Origin: Staphylococcus simulans
GTDB taxonomy: Bacteria > Bacillota > Bacilli > Staphylococcales > Staphylococcaceae
Direction: 5' to 3'
DNA: 64,000 nt
NCBI RefSeq assembly: GCF_003043455.1
Contig: NZ_PZGG01000003.1
Span: forward strand, 16,762 to 80,761
Numbering within the stretch: position 1 is the stretch's first letter; the number at the start of each line of letters is the position of its first letter. The notes under the pieces were generated by a model. That model had not been told where the DNA came from and did no database searches. It was given only the letters and a program-made list of their open reading frames with translations. This document shows positions 8,579-21,440 of the stretch, piece after piece. The translations under genes were made by a program, and so were the position numbers.

Positions 8579-10561
8579 ATGGAACATCATCCATTTAAAA
8601 TTGTTTCTGAGTTTACCCCTCAAGGTGACCAACCTGCCGCTATTGAAAAAATTGCGAAAGGTATTAAAGAAGGTAAACGTCATCAAACGTTACTCGGGGC
8701 AACAGGTACAGGTAAGACCTTTACAATGAGTAATGTCATTCAACAAGCGGGTAAACCGACATTAGTATTAGCCCATAACAAGACCCTAGCCGGTCAATTA
8801 TATAATGAGTTTAAAGAGTTTTTCCCAGAAAATAGAGTAGAATACTTTGTCAGCTTCTATGATTATTATCAACCAGAAGCTTATGTGCCATCTACGGACA
8901 CATTTATTGAAAAAGATGCGACGATTAATGATGAGATTGACCAATTGCGTCACTCAGCTACAAGTTCACTTTTCGAACGTGACGATGTTATCGTTGTGGC
9001 TAGTGTCAGCAGTATCTTCGGTTTAGGGGATCCTTCTGAATACAGCAGTTTAGTAGTTAACGTCCGTCAAGGAATGGAAATGGACCGCAGTCAATTCTTA
9101 CGTGCATTAGTAGATATCCAGTATTCAAGAAATGATATAGATTTTAAACGTGGGACATTCAGAGTCCGCGGCGATGTCGTAGAAGTCTTCCCGGCGTCTC
9201 GAGACGAAATGTGTATCCGTGTTGAATTCTTCGGTGATGAAATAGATCGTATCAGCGAAGTGAATTATTTAACAGGTGAAGTATTACGTGAAAGAGAACA
9301 CTTCTCTATCTTCCCGGCATCCCACTTCGTAACGAGAGATGAAAAATTGGAATTAGCGATTCAACGTATCGAAAAAGAATTAGCGGATCGCTTAAAGTAT
9401 TTAAGAGAGAATAATAAATTATTAGAAGCCCAACGTTTAGAACAACGTACGAACTATGACCTTGAAATGATGAGAGAAATGGGCTTTTGTTCAGGAATTG
9501 AGAACTATTCAGTCCACCTGAGTTTGAGAGATTATGGTTCAACGCCGTATACGTTATTAGATTATTTCGGTGATGACTGGTTAATTATGATTGATGAGTC
9601 ACACGTTACATTACCACAAGTCAGAGGGATGTATAACGGAGATAAAGCACGTAAACAAGTTTTAGTTGATCACGGTTTCAGACTTCCAAGTGCCTTGGAT
9701 AACCGTCCATTAACATTTGAAGAGTTCGAGAAAAAAGCACATCAATTAGTTTATGTGACAGCGACACCAGGTCCTTATGAATTAGAACATTCAGATGAAG
9801 TCGTTGAGCAAATTATTCGACCAACAGGCTTATTAGACCCTAAAATAGATGTCCGTCCGACGAAGAATCAAATTGATGATTTATTAAGTGAAATTCAAGA
9901 TAGAATTGATAAAAACGAACGTGTACTCATTACAACGTTAACGAAAAAAATGAGTGAAGATTTAACGACTTATATGAAAGAAGCAGGAATTAAAGTCAAT
10001 TACCTGCATTCAGAAATTAAAACATTAGAACGAATTGAAATTATCCGCGACTTACGTATGGGTACGTATGATGCGGTTGTGGGTATCAACTTATTAAGAG
10101 AAGGTATTGATATCCCAGAAGTATCTTTAGTTGTGATTTTAGATGCGGATAAAGAAGGTTTCTTACGTTCCAACCGTTCATTAATCCAGACCATCGGCCG
10201 TGCTGCACGTAATGAGCATGGTGAAGTAATTATGTATGCAGACAAGATAACTGATTCGATGCAGTATGCGATTGATGAAACAGAACGTCGTCGTAAAATT
10301 CAACAAGCATACAATGAAGAACATGGTATTACACCGAAAACGATTCGTAAGAAAATCCATGACGTTATTAGTGCGACAGTGGAAACAGACGAAGAGAACG
10401 AAAAAGAACAAAAAGTCGTACCTAAGAAATTAACGAAAAAAGAACGTGAAAAAACAATTGAAAATATAGAAAAAGAAATGAAACAAGCAGCGAAAGACTT
10501 AGACTTTGAAAGAGCAACTGAGCTAAGAGATATGTTGTTTGAACTCAAAGCAGAAGGGTGA
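8579..10561 (+). CDS. uvrB: UvrABC excinuclease subunit B
   Basis: UvrB receives damaged DNA from UvrA, verifies the lesion with its beta-hairpin and recruits UvrC. The 660-residue product has Walker A G-A-T-G-T-G-K-T (residues 40-47), the aromatic [10 protein letters not shown] beta-hairpin near 92-101, the helicase motifs of domains 1a and 3, and a C-terminal UVR domain (about 622-657) that contacts UvrC. AGGAGG at 8561-8566 sets the ATG at 8579. The gene is followed immediately by uvrA. The sequence looks fully functional, which contrasts with its interrupted partner. Confidence 0.98.
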   Translation: MEHHPFKIVSEFTPQGDQPAAIEKIAKGIKEGKRHQTLLGATGTGKTFTMSNVIQQAGKPTLVLAHNKTLAGQLYNEFKEFFPENRVEYFVSFYDYYQPEAYVPSTDTFIEKDATINDEIDQLRHSATSSLFERDDVIVVASVSSIFGLGDPSEYSSLVVNVRQGMEMDRSQFLRALVDIQYSRNDIDFKRGTFRVRGDVVEVFPASRDEMCIRVEFFGDEIDRISEVNYLTGEVLREREHFSIFPASHFVTRDEKLELAIQRIEKELADRLKYLRENNKLLEAQRLEQRTNYDLEMMREMGFCSGIENYSVHLSLRDYGSTPYTLLDYFGDDWLIMIDESHVTLPQVRGMYNGDKARKQVLVDHGFRLPSALDNRPLTFEEFEKKAHQLVYVTATPGPYELEHSDEVVEQIIRPTGLLDPKIDVRPTKNQIDDLLSEIQDRIDKNERVLITTLTKKMSEDLTTYMKEAGIKVNYLHSEIKTLERIEIIRDLRMGTYDAVVGINLLREGIDIPEVSLVVILDADKEGFLRSNRSLIQTIGRAARNEHGEVIMYADKITDSMQYAIDETERRRKIQQAYNEEHGITPKTIRKKIHDVISATVETDEENEKEQKVVPKKLTKKEREKTIENIEKEMKQAAKDLDFERATELRDMLFELKAEG

Positions 10562-10571
10562 GGTGACATGT

Positions 10572-13421
10572 GTGAGTAAGAAAGATCCATCTATTGTGGT
10601 CAAAGGTGCACGTGAAAACAATTTAAAAAGCGTCAATGTGGAATTGCCTAAAAACAAATTGATTGTGATGACTGGACTATCAGGTTCAGGTAAGTCTTCT
10701 TTGGCATTCGACACAATTTACGCAGAAGGTCAACGTCGTTATGTAGAATCATTAAGTGCTTACGCACGTCAATTCTTAGGCCAAATGGATAAGCCGGATG
10801 TTGATACGATTGAAGGTTTATCCCCGGCGATATCAATTGACCAAAAAACGACAAGTAAAAACCCGAGATCTACAGTGGCGACAGTAACAGAAATTTATGA
10901 TTATATTCGTTTATTATATGCGCGTGTCGGAAAAGCATTCTGTCCACATCACGGTATTGAAATTGAATCGCAAACAGTTCAACAAATGGCTGACCGTATT
11001 TTAGAGTTAGAAGAACGTACTAAAATTCAATTGATGGCACCGATTGTGAATCACCGCAAAGGTTCACATGAAAAACTGCTTCAAGATATCAGTAAAAAAG
11101 GTTATGTACGTGTCAGAGTAGACGGAGAAATACACGATATTAACGATGTACCAGAACTAGATAAAAATAAAAACCATACGATTGAAGTTGTTGTTGACCG
11201 TCTTGTGGTCAAAGAAGGCATTGAATCTCGTCTGGCTGACTCTATTGAAACAGCATTAGAACTGGCAGAAGGGAACTTAACAGTAGATGTGATTGGCGGA
11301 GAACCTTTAAAATTCTCTGAAAATCATGCTTGTCCGATTTGTGGATTCAGCATTGGTGAATTAGAGCCCCGTATGTTCAGTTTCAACAGTCCATTTGGCG
11401 CATGTCCGACATGTGATGGCTTAGGTCAAAAATTAAAAGTAGACGTCGATTTGGTGATTCCAGATCCAAATGTATCTTTACGTGAAGGTGCGATTGTGCC
11501 TTGGGAACCAAAAAGCTCTGATTTCTATCCGACATTATTAAAACGTGTCGCAGAAGTTTATAAAATTGATATGGATAGACCATTTAAGAAATTAACTGAC
11601 CGTCAAAAAGACATTATTTTATACGGTTCAAAAGGTAAATAGATTACTTTTACTTTTGAACAACGTAACGGTGCATCACGTACAAGAACTATGGAGTTTG
11701 AAGGTGTCGTGCCGAATATTGAACGCCGTTATCATGAATCTCCATCAGAATATGTTCGTGAAATGATGCAGAAATATATGACAGAGTTACCTTGTGAAAC
11801 ATGTCATGGTAAACGTTTAAGCCAAGAAGCATTATCTGTGTATGTTTCTGGTTTGAATATCGGAGAAGTGGTGGAGTATTCCATTAAAGAAGCATTACAG
11901 TTCTTCGAAAACATCGATTTATCTGAGCAAGACCGTAAGATTGCGGATTTAATCTTGAAAGAAATTATCTCAAGATTGTATTTCTTAAATAACGTCGGTT
12001 TAGATTATTTAACGTTAAACCGTTCATCAGGTACATTATCTGGTGGTGAAGCACAACGTATTCGTTTAGCCACACAAATCGGTTCACGTTTAACGGGTGT
12101 GTTATATGTCTTAGATGAACCTTCTATTGGTTTGCATCAAAGAGACAATGACCGTTTAATCAACACGTTGAAAGAAATGCGTGATTTAGGTAATACGTTG
12201 ATTGTGGTTGAACATGATGATGATACAATGAGAGAAGCGGATTATCTTGTAGACGTAGGTCCTGGCGCAGGAGATTACGGCGGTGAAATTGTTGCGGCGG
12301 GTACACCAAAACAAGTGATGCGTAATTCTAAATCATTAACTGGTCAGTATCTCAGCGGGAAGAAACGTATTGAAGTGCCAGAACACCGCAGACCTGTCAC
12401 AGACCGCAAATTAAAAGTGCGCGGTGCCAGCAGTAATAACTTAAAAGATGTGGATGTAGACTTTCCGCTTTCTACAATGACTGTAGTAACAGGGGTCTCA
12501 GGTTCAGGTAAAAGTTCATTAGTGAATGAAGTGCTGTATAAAACATTGGCACAAAAACTAAATCGTTCGAAAATCAGACCAGGTAAAGTGGATAAAATTG
12601 AAGGCATCGATCAACTTGATAAAGTTATTGATATCGATCAGTCACCAATTGGCCGTACACCACGTTCTAACCCAGCAACGTATACGGGTGTGTTTGATGA
12701 TATCCGTGATGTTTTCGCATCAACAAATGAAGCGAAAATCAGAGGGTATCAAAAAGGCCGTTTCAGTTTCAACGTTAAAGGTGGACGTTGTGAAGCATGT
12801 AAAGGTGACGGGATTATCAAAATTGAAATGCATTTCTTACCTGATGTGTATGTACCTTGTGAAGTATGTGGCGGTAAACGTTATAATCGTGAAACATTAG
12901 AAGTAACATACAAAGGTAAAAATATCTCTGAAGTATTAGAAATGACCGCTGAAGATGCGACGCATTTCTTTGAAAATATTCCTAAAATCAAACGTAAGCT
13001 ACAAACATTAGTCGATGTCGGTTTAGGATATGTTAAACTAGGCCAACCTGCGACGACGTTATCTGGTGGGGAAGCACAACGTGTGAAACTCGCATCAGAA
13101 CTGCATAAACGTTCAACTGGCCGTTCTATTTATATTTTAGATGAGCCGACAACAGGTTTACATGTGGATGATATTCGTCGTTTATTAAAAGTATTGAACC
13201 GTATTGTAGATAACGGAGATACAGTTGTGATTATTGAACATAACTTAGATGTCATTAAAACAGCAGATTACTTGATTGACTTAGGCCCTGAAGGCGGCGA
13301 TGGCGGAGGAACAATCGTTGCGACAGGTACACCTGAAGAAATTGCCGCATCTCCAGATTCTTATACAGGAAAATATTTGAAGACAGTATTAGAACGTGAT
13401 GCAGCACAAACAAGTCAATAA
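10572..13421 (+). pseudogene. uvrA: UvrA excinuclease subunit A interrupted by an in-frame TAG
   Basis: UvrA is the damage-sensing ABC ATPase dimer of nucleotide excision repair. The frame runs from GTG 10572 to TAA 13419-13421, and would give a normal UvrA of about 949 residues except for a TAG at 11640-11642 (codon 357). The first fragment holds Walker A (G-L-S-G-S-G-K-S-S, residues 35-43), the UvrB-binding region and the first zinc module (CPIC...CPTC). The second, with a possible ATG at 11691 but no Shine-Dalgarno, holds the first L-S-G-G-E-A-Q-R signature, the second Walker A, the zinc module C-E-A-C...C-E-V-C and the second signature. Both halves are otherwise conserved and in the same frame, so the lesion looks recent. 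In remembered S. aureus UvrA this position is Glu. A sequencing error or readthrough are the alternatives. Confidence 0.88.
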
Positions 13422-13428
13422 ACAGAAC

Positions 13429-13468
13429 AAGACATTTCACTTTGAAACAGTGGAATGTCTTTTTTTAC
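13429..13468 (+). terminator. Intrinsic terminator after uvrA
   Basis: A twelve-base stem AAGACATTTCAC / GTGGAATGTCTT is followed by seven Ts. Confidence 0.95.
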
Positions 13469-13609
13469 GGTTTAAAAGAAAAAGTTTGATTTTTGAACAC
13501 ATATAAGAAATGATAAGATGAATAGAGATAAAACCAATAACGTTTCTGCATTCTTTTTTGATATGATAGAGATGAGCATATAACGAAGAATGTTGATTGA
13601 GGTGAAAAT

Positions 13610-14542
13610 ATGTTAAGTGCTAGAGCTATAGTAAACAGATTCAAGTTAAATTTAGTAGCCGGAGAAGAAGGATTGGATCGTCCGATTCATAATACAGATA
13701 TTTCACGCCCAGGTTTAGAAATGGCGGGGTACTTTTCGCATTATGCGTCTGACCGTATTCAATTATTAGGTACCACTGAATTATCATTTTATAATTTATT
13801 ACCAGATAAAGAGCGCCAAGGCAGATTACGTAAATTATGTCGACCTGATACACCGGCAATTATCGTCACACGTGATATTGAGCCGCCAGAAGAATTAGTG
13901 AATGCGGCACAAGAACTCGGTGTACCATTACTTACATCTAAAGATGCGACAACAAGTTTAATGAGCCGATTAACTACATATCTAGAACATGAACTTGCGA
14001 AAACAACATCTTTACATGGTGTATTAGTAGACGTGTATGGTGTAGGTGTCTTAATTACTGGTGATTCAGGTATCGGTAAAAGTGAAACAGCGTTAGAGTT
14101 AGTAAAACGTGGACACCGTCTTGTTGCGGATGATAATGTAGAAATTCGTGAGATTACGAAAGATGAATTGATCGGTAAACCGCCGAAATTAATCGAACAT
14201 CTATTAGAAATCAGAGGGCTAGGCATTATTAACGTGATGACGTTATTTGGTGCAGGTTCGATTTTGACAGAAAAGAAAATCGGTTTAAATATCAATTTAG
14301 AAAACTGGGATAAAGACAAGCTATACGACCGTGTAGGCTTGAATGAAGAAACCTTACGTATTTTAGATACTGAAATCACAAAGAAAACAATTCCAGTAAG
14401 ACCGGGCAGAAATGTGGCGGTTATTATTGAAGTTGCGGCGATGAACTATCGCTTGAATATTATGGGCATCAATACAGCTGAAGAATTTAACGAACGTTTA
14501 AATGCCGAAATACTTAGAAAAAATGAACATAAAGAGGAGTAA
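13610..14542 (+). CDS. hprK: HPr kinase/phosphorylase
   Basis: HprK phosphorylates HPr of the sugar phosphotransferase system on Ser46 with ATP and removes the phosphate when phosphate is high. This makes it the sensor of CcpA-dependent carbon catabolite repression. The 310-residue protein has the N-terminal domain (1-130) and the kinase domain with Walker A G-D-S-G-I-G-K-S (151-158) and the HprK signature around [10 protein letters not shown] (about 200). GAGGTG at 13599-13604 sets the ATG. lgt begins six bases after its stop and hprK-lgt form an operon with the acetyltransferase and TPR genes, as in S. aureus. Confidence 0.98.
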   Translation: MLSARAIVNRFKLNLVAGEEGLDRPIHNTDISRPGLEMAGYFSHYASDRIQLLGTTELSFYNLLPDKERQGRLRKLCRPDTPAIIVTRDIEPPEELVNAAQELGVPLLTSKDATTSLMSRLTTYLEHELAKTTSLHGVLVDVYGVGVLITGDSGIGKSETALELVKRGHRLVADDNVEIREITKDELIGKPPKLIEHLLEIRGLGIINVMTLFGAGSILTEKKIGLNINLENWDKDKLYDRVGLNEETLRILDTEITKKTIPVRPGRNVAVIIEVAAMNYRLNIMGINTAEEFNERLNAEILRKNEHKEE

Positions 14543-14548
14543 GCTAAG

Positions 14549-15376
14549 ATGTTGTTTAACTTAGGTTATATTGACCCAGTGGCTTTCAGCTTAGGGCCGA
14601 TTGATGTGCGATGGTATGGGATAATTATTGCCTTCGGCATCTTATTAGGTTATTTTATTGCGCAAGCGACCGCAAAGAAAGTGGGCTATCATCAAGATGC
14701 ATTGATTGATATTATCTTTTGGAGTGCCATTTTCGGATTTGTGGCAGCACGGATATATTTCGTGATTTTCCAATGGCCATATTACGCCGCGAACCCTTCA
14801 GAGATACCCATGATATGGCATGGCGGTATCGCAATCCATGGCGGTTTGATCGGCGGATTTATCACAGGAATTATTGTGTGTAAAATGAACAATCACAACC
14901 CTTGGCAAATTGGAGATATTGTCGCACCAAGTATTATTTTAGCGCAAGGTATCGGACGTTGGGGGAACTTTATGAACCACGAAGCACATGGTGGCCCTGT
15001 GTCTCAAAGTTTCTTAGAGAACCTTCATATTCCAAGATTTATTATCGATAATATGTACATCGATGGTCAGTACTATCAACCAACGTTCTTATATGAATCA
15101 GTTTGGGATGTACTTGGCTTTGCGTTATTACTATTTTTACGTAAGCACTTAAGAATTGGTGAAACATTCTTCTTATATCTGATATGGTATTCAGTCGGCA
15201 GATTCTTTGTCGAAGGTATGCGTACAGACAGCTTAATGTTGACGAGCAATATCAGAGTGGCACAGCTGATGTCGATTATCTTGATTGTTATCAGTGTCGT
15301 TATGATTATATATCGTCGAATGAAGAAGCAGCCACCTAAATTTAAAGATGCTAGAAACTTGGCATGGCCGAAATAA
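14549..15376 (+). CDS. lgt: Prolipoprotein diacylglyceryl transferase
   Basis: Lgt is a polytopic membrane enzyme that moves diacylglycerol from phosphatidylglycerol to the lipobox cysteine of prolipoproteins. It is the first step in maturing lipoproteins such as the MetQ and lipoprotein precursors in this window. The 275-residue protein has about seven membrane segments, the conserved H-G-G-L-I-G-G motif (about residues 97-104), the R-x-x-N-F-x-N-x-E signature ([10 protein letters not shown]) and the later R-F-F-V-E-G-M-R motif. GAGGAG at 14534-14539 sets the ATG. It lies within the hprK operon. Confidence 0.97.
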   Translation: MLFNLGYIDPVAFSLGPIDVRWYGIIIAFGILLGYFIAQATAKKVGYHQDALIDIIFWSAIFGFVAARIYFVIFQWPYYAANPSEIPMIWHGGIAIHGGLIGGFITGIIVCKMNNHNPWQIGDIVAPSIILAQGIGRWGNFMNHEAHGGPVSQSFLENLHIPRFIIDNMYIDGQYYQPTFLYESVWDVLGFALLLFLRKHLRIGETFFLYLIWYSVGRFFVEGMRTDSLMLTSNIRVAQLMSIILIVISVVMIIYRRMKKQPPKFKDARNLAWPK

Positions 15377-15387
15377 GAGGAGATTAA

Positions 15388-15870
15388 ATGAGACGTTATA
15401 AAAAAGTAGCGAGCAGTTCATCACAGATTAACCCGCTTTGGCGAATGTATCATTTTATCACAGTGAAAAAAGCGTTTAGACAAACGATTATGATTGAAAT
15501 TGCACGGTATATTCCATCATTGAAATTAAAACGGTGGATTTACCGTGCTTGTTTAGGTATGCAGGTTGGAAAGCATACAGCTTTTGCGTATAAAGTGATG
15601 CCGGATATCTTATATCCACACTTAATTCGAGTTGGAGATAATTGTGTGATAGGGTATAATACAACAATATTGACCCATGAATTTTTAGTTTCAGAGTTAA
15701 GAATAGGTAAGGTGGAAATCGGCAACCATACATTAATCGGCGCCAATGTAACGATTTTACCAGGTGTCAAAATCGGCAACCACGTCAAAATCGGTGCAGG
15801 TACAGTAGTGAATAAAGATGTGCCAGACGGCGCTTTAGCTTTTGGAAATCCTATGCAGATCAGATTATAA
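15388..15870 (+). CDS. Left-handed beta-helix acyltransferase (hexapeptide repeat)
   Basis: The 160-residue protein has a basic N-terminus and a C-terminal run of hexapeptide repeats ([LIV]-G-x-x-x-x, about residues 80-155), ending in a G-A-x-T-V-V and G-N-P pattern typical of acetyl-CoA-dependent O- or N-acetyltransferases. The acceptor is unknown. It lies between lgt and the TPR gene with short gaps (11 and 22 bases) and a good AGAGGAG site, so it belongs to the hprK operon. Orthologues occupy the same place in other staphylococci, which suggests a conserved envelope or metabolic role rather than recent gain. Confidence 0.85.
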   Translation: MRRYKKVASSSSQINPLWRMYHFITVKKAFRQTIMIEIARYIPSLKLKRWIYRACLGMQVGKHTAFAYKVMPDILYPHLIRVGDNCVIGYNTTILTHEFLVSELRIGKVEIGNHTLIGANVTILPGVKIGNHVKIGAGTVVNKDVPDGALAFGNPMQIRL

Positions 15871-15892
15871 GTGAGAGAGTAGGGGCAATACA

Positions 15893-17332
15893 ATGACACT
15901 AGAATCATCTAAAAAAGTGATTCCGATGACACAAGACGCATCACTTTTTAAACGACTAGCAGCATCAAAATTAAAACAAAGAGATTATCAAAAAGCCGCA
16001 GAATATTATCATAAAGTCCTTGAATTGTCGCCTTCTGACTTTGAAGCACTTCAAGATTATACAACCGCACTGACTGAAATAGGACAAGCTAAGCAAGTTG
16101 TCGGACGCTATTATGATTTTATTGCGAAAGGTGAACATGTAGAAGCATCTTATTATCAACTCAGCCAAATTTATACGAATTTACAAGATCCGAATAAGGC
16201 ATTTTGTTTCGGAATGAATTATGTGTTGTTATCAGAAGATGAAGATTATAGAAAAGAACTAGAAGAGACTTTCGAAGTCATTTATAAAGAAGTCGATGTG
16301 CTTGAAAAAGAGAGTCAGGTTTTCGCTGTGCAAATTATTTTTCAATATCTTTTCTCTCAAGGTAAGCTGGAAGAAGCGAAAAAGTTCATTCAACGCCAAG
16401 ATATGAAAGTACGTACAAATGAAAGTGTACGAAATTTATTGGCGATGATACATCTTTATTTAGGAAACTATGACATATCACGTAACATGTTGAAACAGTT
16501 GTTAAAGGAAAATCAAACGGATGTTTATGCGTTATGTCATTATACGTTATTACTGTATAACACAAATGATAAAGCGTATCCGACGTATTTACAGTCGTTA
16601 TCTAAAGTTGTGCCGATGAATGATGAAGAAAGTTTCAAACTTGGTATTGTCCTCAGTTATCTGCAAAAGTTCAGTGCTTCGCAAAAGTTATTATATCCTT
16701 TGTTTAAAAAAGGAAAGTTTATTTCCATGCAAATGTTTCATGCGTTAAGTGTCAACTTTTATCACCTGGGAAATAAAGAACAAAGTAAGGTGTTTTGGGA
16801 AAAGCTTGAAGCAATCACAGAGACACCTCCAGGACCACCGCCTTGGCTGATTTCTGAAAAAAATCTCTATTTCCATTCTCATATTGCGCCACTGTTGATT
16901 AGTGAAGATAGTCATGAACGTATTTATGGGATTTTCTTATTAGAACAAATGAATGGCAGAGAATTGTTAATTACAGAAGAAATCTGGAATGTGTTAGAAA
17001 CAATGAATCAATATGAAAAATTATATCTGACGTATTTGATTAAAGGTTTGAAATTAGTCAAGTTAGATTTCATTCACCGCGGCATGTTAACCTTGTATGA
17101 GAAAGAGGAATTAAGAGAATTTCAATCGTTATTTGTGCATTGGATTGACCGTGCTGAAGGGATTATTGCTCAAGAATATGATTTAGAAAAAGTAGAAGGT
17201 TATGTCGCAGCATGTGTATATCTCTTCTTTAAAACACGACCTGATGCATATACGAAAAAAGCTATCACAGAATGGTTCGGTATATCTATGTACCGTTTGA
17301 ATAAATCCATAGAAATTCTTCTAGAAGTTTAA
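15893..17332 (+). CDS. Tetratricopeptide-repeat protein
   Basis: This 479-residue soluble protein is rich in helices. A clear TPR appears at about residues 21-54 (K-L-K-Q-R-D-Y-Q-K-A-A-E-Y-Y) and degenerate repeats follow over the first 300 residues. The last 170 residues show no motif I recognise. TPR proteins act as interaction scaffolds; the partner is unknown. The gene ends the hprK-lgt-acetyltransferase operon, and S. aureus has a TPR protein at the same place. The ATG at 15893 has AGGGGC nearby; an internal ATG at 15926 is a possible alternative start. Confidence 0.82.
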   Translation: MTLESSKKVIPMTQDASLFKRLAASKLKQRDYQKAAEYYHKVLELSPSDFEALQDYTTALTEIGQAKQVVGRYYDFIAKGEHVEASYYQLSQIYTNLQDPNKAFCFGMNYVLLSEDEDYRKELEETFEVIYKEVDVLEKESQVFAVQIIFQYLFSQGKLEEAKKFIQRQDMKVRTNESVRNLLAMIHLYLGNYDISRNMLKQLLKENQTDVYALCHYTLLLYNTNDKAYPTYLQSLSKVVPMNDEESFKLGIVLSYLQKFSASQKLLYPLFKKGKFISMQMFHALSVNFYHLGNKEQSKVFWEKLEAITETPPGPPPWLISEKNLYFHSHIAPLLISEDSHERIYGIFLLEQMNGRELLITEEIWNVLETMNQYEKLYLTYLIKGLKLVKLDFIHRGMLTLYEKEELREFQSLFVHWIDRAEGIIAQEYDLEKVEGYVAACVYLFFKTRPDAYTKKAITEWFGISMYRLNKSIEILLEV

Positions 17333-17369
17333 AAGTTGTGTATGTAAAATGAGTGTATTTTACAATTTG

Positions 17370-17408
17370 AGCATAAAAGTATATTTCAAGAAAGCTCTAT
17401 CTTATAAT
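17370..17408 (+). promoter_or_regulatory. trxB promoter with an Spx-type AGCA element
   Basis: A perfect TATAAT (17403-17408) has a poor -35, but AGCA lies at 17370-17373, about 42-45 bases before the expected start of transcription. Spx-activated promoters such as Bacillus trxB carry this feature. Confidence 0.55.
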
Positions 17409-17427
17409 GAGTGTGATTAAATACTAG

Positions 17428-18399
<972 letters not shown>

Positions 18400-18409
18400 T
18401 AAAAAACGA

Positions 18410-18468
18410 AGAAGGTTTGAGTAGTGCATGAAGCGGTTTAAACCATGCATCTATTCAAACCTTTTTAC
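18410..18468 (+). terminator. Intrinsic terminator after trxB
   Basis: The long hairpin AAGGTTTGA(G)TAG-TGCATG / CATGCA-(T)CTATTCAAACCTT is followed by TTT. Confidence 0.85.
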
Positions 18469-18564
18469 ATATTATAGAGTAATCATGTTCAAGATAGAAT
18501 GTAATATGATACTATGATAAAGATAAGGATATTATGAGCGAATTAATTACAGGATGGTGTCGTT

Positions 18565-19488
18565 ATGCAACATGAAGAAAATGAAGTCGTAAATAAGAGT
18601 GAATTATTAGTGGTTACTGGTATGTCGGGGGCTGGGAAATCTGTAGTATTACAGAGCTTAGAAGATTTAGGATATTTTTGTGTAGATAATTTACCACCGA
18701 TTTTACTGCCGAAATTTGTGGAGTTGATGGAGCAAGGCACACCATCTTTACAAAAAGTAGCAATTGCGATTGATTTACGCGGTCGCGAATTTTTCAAATC
18801 CTTAGTAAAAGAAGTAGATTTTTTACGCAGCAAGAATCGCATTATAGTAGACGTGATGTTTGTCGAGGCAAGTGAAGCGAAATTAATTTCAAGATATAAA
18901 GAAACACGCCGTGCACACCCATTAAGTGATAACGGACAAAATTCATTGATTAATTCTATTAGAGAAGAACGTCAATCGTTATCTGAAATTCGTAGTTTCG
19001 CGAACTTTGTCATAGATACAACAGACTTAAAACCAAAAGAATTACGTGCAAAAATAAACAAATTGTTTAATAGAGATGATATCGAAACATTTAGTATTAG
19101 TGTAACGAGCTTTGGCTTCAAACATGGCATCCAACAAGATGCAGATTTAGTCTTTGATGTGAGATTCTTACCGAATCCGTTTTACGTAAAAGAGTTACGC
19201 CCTTTAACTGGAAATGATGATGCTGTGTATCAATATGTCATGAAATGGCAAGAAACAGCAATCTTTTATGATAAGTTATTAGACTTATTGAAATTTATGA
19301 TTCCAGGTTATAAAAAAGAAGGCAAAACACAATTAGTTATTGCAATCGGATGTACAGGCGGACAGCATCGTTCTGTTGCCTTAGCGAAACGATTAGCCGA
19401 AGACTTAAATGATAGTTACGACTATAGTGTTTACGTTCATCACAGAGATGCACATATCGAAAGTGGCGAGAGAAATGAAAAAGCTTAA
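18565..19488 (+). CDS. rapZ: RapZ/YvcJ family nucleotide-binding protein
   Basis: The 307-residue P-loop ATPase/GTPase has Walker A G-M-S-G-A-G-K-S (about residues 18-25) and the C-terminal motif [10 protein letters not shown] (about 270-279). In enterobacteria RapZ controls glucosamine-6-phosphate synthase through small RNAs. In Firmicutes YvcJ influences competence and its partner is not established. The gene begins the conserved rapZ-yvcK-whiA operon and overlaps yvcK by 14 bases. The ATG at 18565 has GGATGG upstream, a weak ribosome binding site. Confidence 0.95.
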   Translation: MQHEENEVVNKSELLVVTGMSGAGKSVVLQSLEDLGYFCVDNLPPILLPKFVELMEQGTPSLQKVAIAIDLRGREFFKSLVKEVDFLRSKNRIIVDVMFVEASEAKLISRYKETRRAHPLSDNGQNSLINSIREERQSLSEIRSFANFVIDTTDLKPKELRAKINKLFNRDDIETFSISVTSFGFKHGIQQDADLVFDVRFLPNPFYVKELRPLTGNDDAVYQYVMKWQETAIFYDKLLDLLKFMIPGYKKEGKTQLVIAIGCTGGQHRSVALAKRLAEDLNDSYDYSVYVHHRDAHIESGERNEKA

Positions 19489-20473
19489 AATCGTATTAAT
19501 CGGAGGCGGTACAGGTTTATCTGTATTGGCTCGTGGTTTAAAAGATTATCCTATCGACATTACCGCAATAGTGACGGTAGCGGACGATGGAGGAAGTACA
19601 GGAAAAATCAGAAGTGAAATGGACATTCCCGCTCCAGGGGACATCCGTAATGTTATTGCGGCCTTAAGTGAGACTGAACCGACTTTAAAGGAGTTGTTTC
19701 AGTACCGCTTTAAAGAGAATCAAGTGGAAGGTCATTCAGTGGGCAATCTATTGATTGCGGCACTGACCAATATTATGGATGACTTTGGTCATGCGGTTAA
19801 AGAATTAAGTAAAATTTTAAATATTAAAGGACGCGTGATTCCTTCAACCAATTCTAGTATTCGTTTGAATGCGGAAATGGAAGACGGAGAAATCGTGTAT
19901 GGTGAATCTAATATACCGAAGCGTCAAAAAACGATTAAGCGTGTCTTTATAGAACCTGCAGATGTACAGCCGATGGAAGAAGCGGTAGAGGCCTTAGAAG
20001 ATGCAGATTTAATCGTATTAGGTCCTGGTTCATTGTATACGAGTGTAATTTCTAATTTATGTGTACCGGGTATCGGAGAAGCAATCGTTGATAGTGCAGC
20101 ACCGAAAGTCTATGTGTCTAATGTAATGACACAACATGGTGAAACAGATCATTTTGATGTGATGGACCATATTCAAGCGATGCATAGTCATATGAATACT
20201 AATTTTATTGATTATGTGATTTGCTGTGAGAATCATCAATACAGCAAAGATATCTTAGAAAACTACCATAAAGAACATGCTGAACCTGTGACTTATCACA
20301 AAGAAGCGATTGAAGCAGCAGGTATTGAACCGATTACTGCACAAGATTTAGTCCATGTTTCTTCAAAGAATCGTGTGCGCCATAATACGACACGATTAGC
20401 ACGCATGATTTATGAATTGGCGCTTGATTTAACAAGCACAATCCAATTTAATCCGAAAAATAGAAAATTTTAA
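19475..20473 (+). CDS. yvcK: Gluconeogenesis factor YvcK (UDP-sugar-binding)
   Basis: The 332-residue protein belongs to the CofD/YvcK family. The N-terminal glycine loop G-G-G-T-G-L-S-V (about residues 9-16) and the A-D-D-G-G-S-T-G motif (about 38-45) bind UDP-sugars. YvcK is needed for growth on gluconeogenic carbon and for normal shape and wall synthesis in Bacillus. The ATG at 19475 lies inside rapZ (14-base overlap) and gives the canonical M-K-K-L-K-I-V start; further upstream in-frame codons would extend into rapZ. whiA follows after 18 bases. Confidence 0.95.
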   Translation: MKKLKIVLIGGGTGLSVLARGLKDYPIDITAIVTVADDGGSTGKIRSEMDIPAPGDIRNVIAALSETEPTLKELFQYRFKENQVEGHSVGNLLIAALTNIMDDFGHAVKELSKILNIKGRVIPSTNSSIRLNAEMEDGEIVYGESNIPKRQKTIKRVFIEPADVQPMEEAVEALEDADLIVLGPGSLYTSVISNLCVPGIGEAIVDSAAPKVYVSNVMTQHGETDHFDVMDHIQAMHSHMNTNFIDYVICCENHQYSKDILENYHKEHAEPVTYHKEAIEAAGIEPITAQDLVHVSSKNRVRHNTTRLARMIYELALDLTSTIQFNPKNRKF

Positions 20474-20491
20474 AGAAGGGAATGGCGCGGC

Positions 20492-21436
20492 ATGAGCTTT
20501 GCATCAGACATGAAAAATGAATTGACAAGAATCGATGTCGATGATAAAAATGCGCGAGCGGAACTTAGCGCATTGATACGGATGAATGGTGCACTCAGTT
20601 TGTCGAATCAGCAATTTGTCATTAATGTACAAACTGAAAATGCGACAACAGCCAGACGTATTTACTCTCTGATAAAGAAAGTATTCAATATTGAAGTTGA
20701 AATTCTTGTTCGAAAGAAAATGAAGTTGAAGAAGAATAATATCTATATCTGCAGAACAAAAATGAAATCTCGTGAAATCTTGCATGAACTCGGCATCTTA
20801 AAGGATGGCGTGTTTACGCATGCGATTGATTTAGATTTAATTCGTGACGATGAAATGAGACGTAGTTACCTACGCGGTGCTTTTTTAGCTGGCGGTTCTG
20901 TGAATAATCCAGAAACTTCTTCTTATCATTTAGAGATATTTTCTTTATATGAAAGTCATTCAGAAGGCTTAACTGCATTGATGAATGAATATGAATTGAA
21001 TGCGAAACATTTAGAACGTAAAAAAGGAAATATTGTTTATTTGAAAGAAGCAGAAAAAATCTCTGATTTCTTAAGCTTAATAGGCGGTTATCAAGCGATG
21101 TTGAAATTTGAAGATGTGCGTATTGTCAGAGATATGCGTAATTCAGTGAACCGTCTCGTAAACTGCGAAACAGCGAATTTAAATAAAACAGTTAGTGCAG
21201 CGATGAAACAAGTTGAAAGTATTCAGTTGATTGATCAAGAAATCGGAATTGAAAACTTACCAGATCGTTTAAGAGAAATTGCGAAATTGCGTGTAGAAAA
21301 TCAAGATGTTTCTCTAAAAGAATTGGGAGAAATGGTGTCTACAGGCACAATTTCGAAATCAGGTGTTAATCATCGTTTACGTAAGTTGAACGAGCTAGCA
21401 GATAAGATTAGAAGCGGCGAACATATTGAAATGTGA
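20492..21436 (+). CDS. whiA: WhiA family DNA-binding protein
   Basis: WhiA joins a LAGLIDADG-like homing-endonuclease fold (about residues 1-200, nuclease-inactive in the family) with a C-terminal helix-turn-helix (about 270-305, S-L-K-E-L-G...[12 protein letters not shown]). It affects cell division and chromosome segregation in Bacillus and sporulation in Streptomyces. The 314-residue product is full length. It ends the rapZ-yvcK-whiA operon and is followed by a bidirectional terminator shared with the facing transporter gene. Confidence 0.96.
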   Translation: MSFASDMKNELTRIDVDDKNARAELSALIRMNGALSLSNQQFVINVQTENATTARRIYSLIKKVFNIEVEILVRKKMKLKKNNIYICRTKMKSREILHELGILKDGVFTHAIDLDLIRDDEMRRSYLRGAFLAGGSVNNPETSSYHLEIFSLYESHSEGLTALMNEYELNAKHLERKKGNIVYLKEAEKISDFLSLIGGYQAMLKFEDVRIVRDMRNSVNRLVNCETANLNKTVSAAMKQVESIQLIDQEIGIENLPDRLREIAKLRVENQDVSLKELGEMVSTGTISKSGVNHRLRKLNELADKIRSGEHIEM

Positions 21437-21440
21437 TAAA

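Noticed and set aside
13789..14379. 196-codon minus-strand frame inside hprK
   Set aside because: It lies wholly within a conserved gene, shows no family pattern and has no start signal; a shadow frame.
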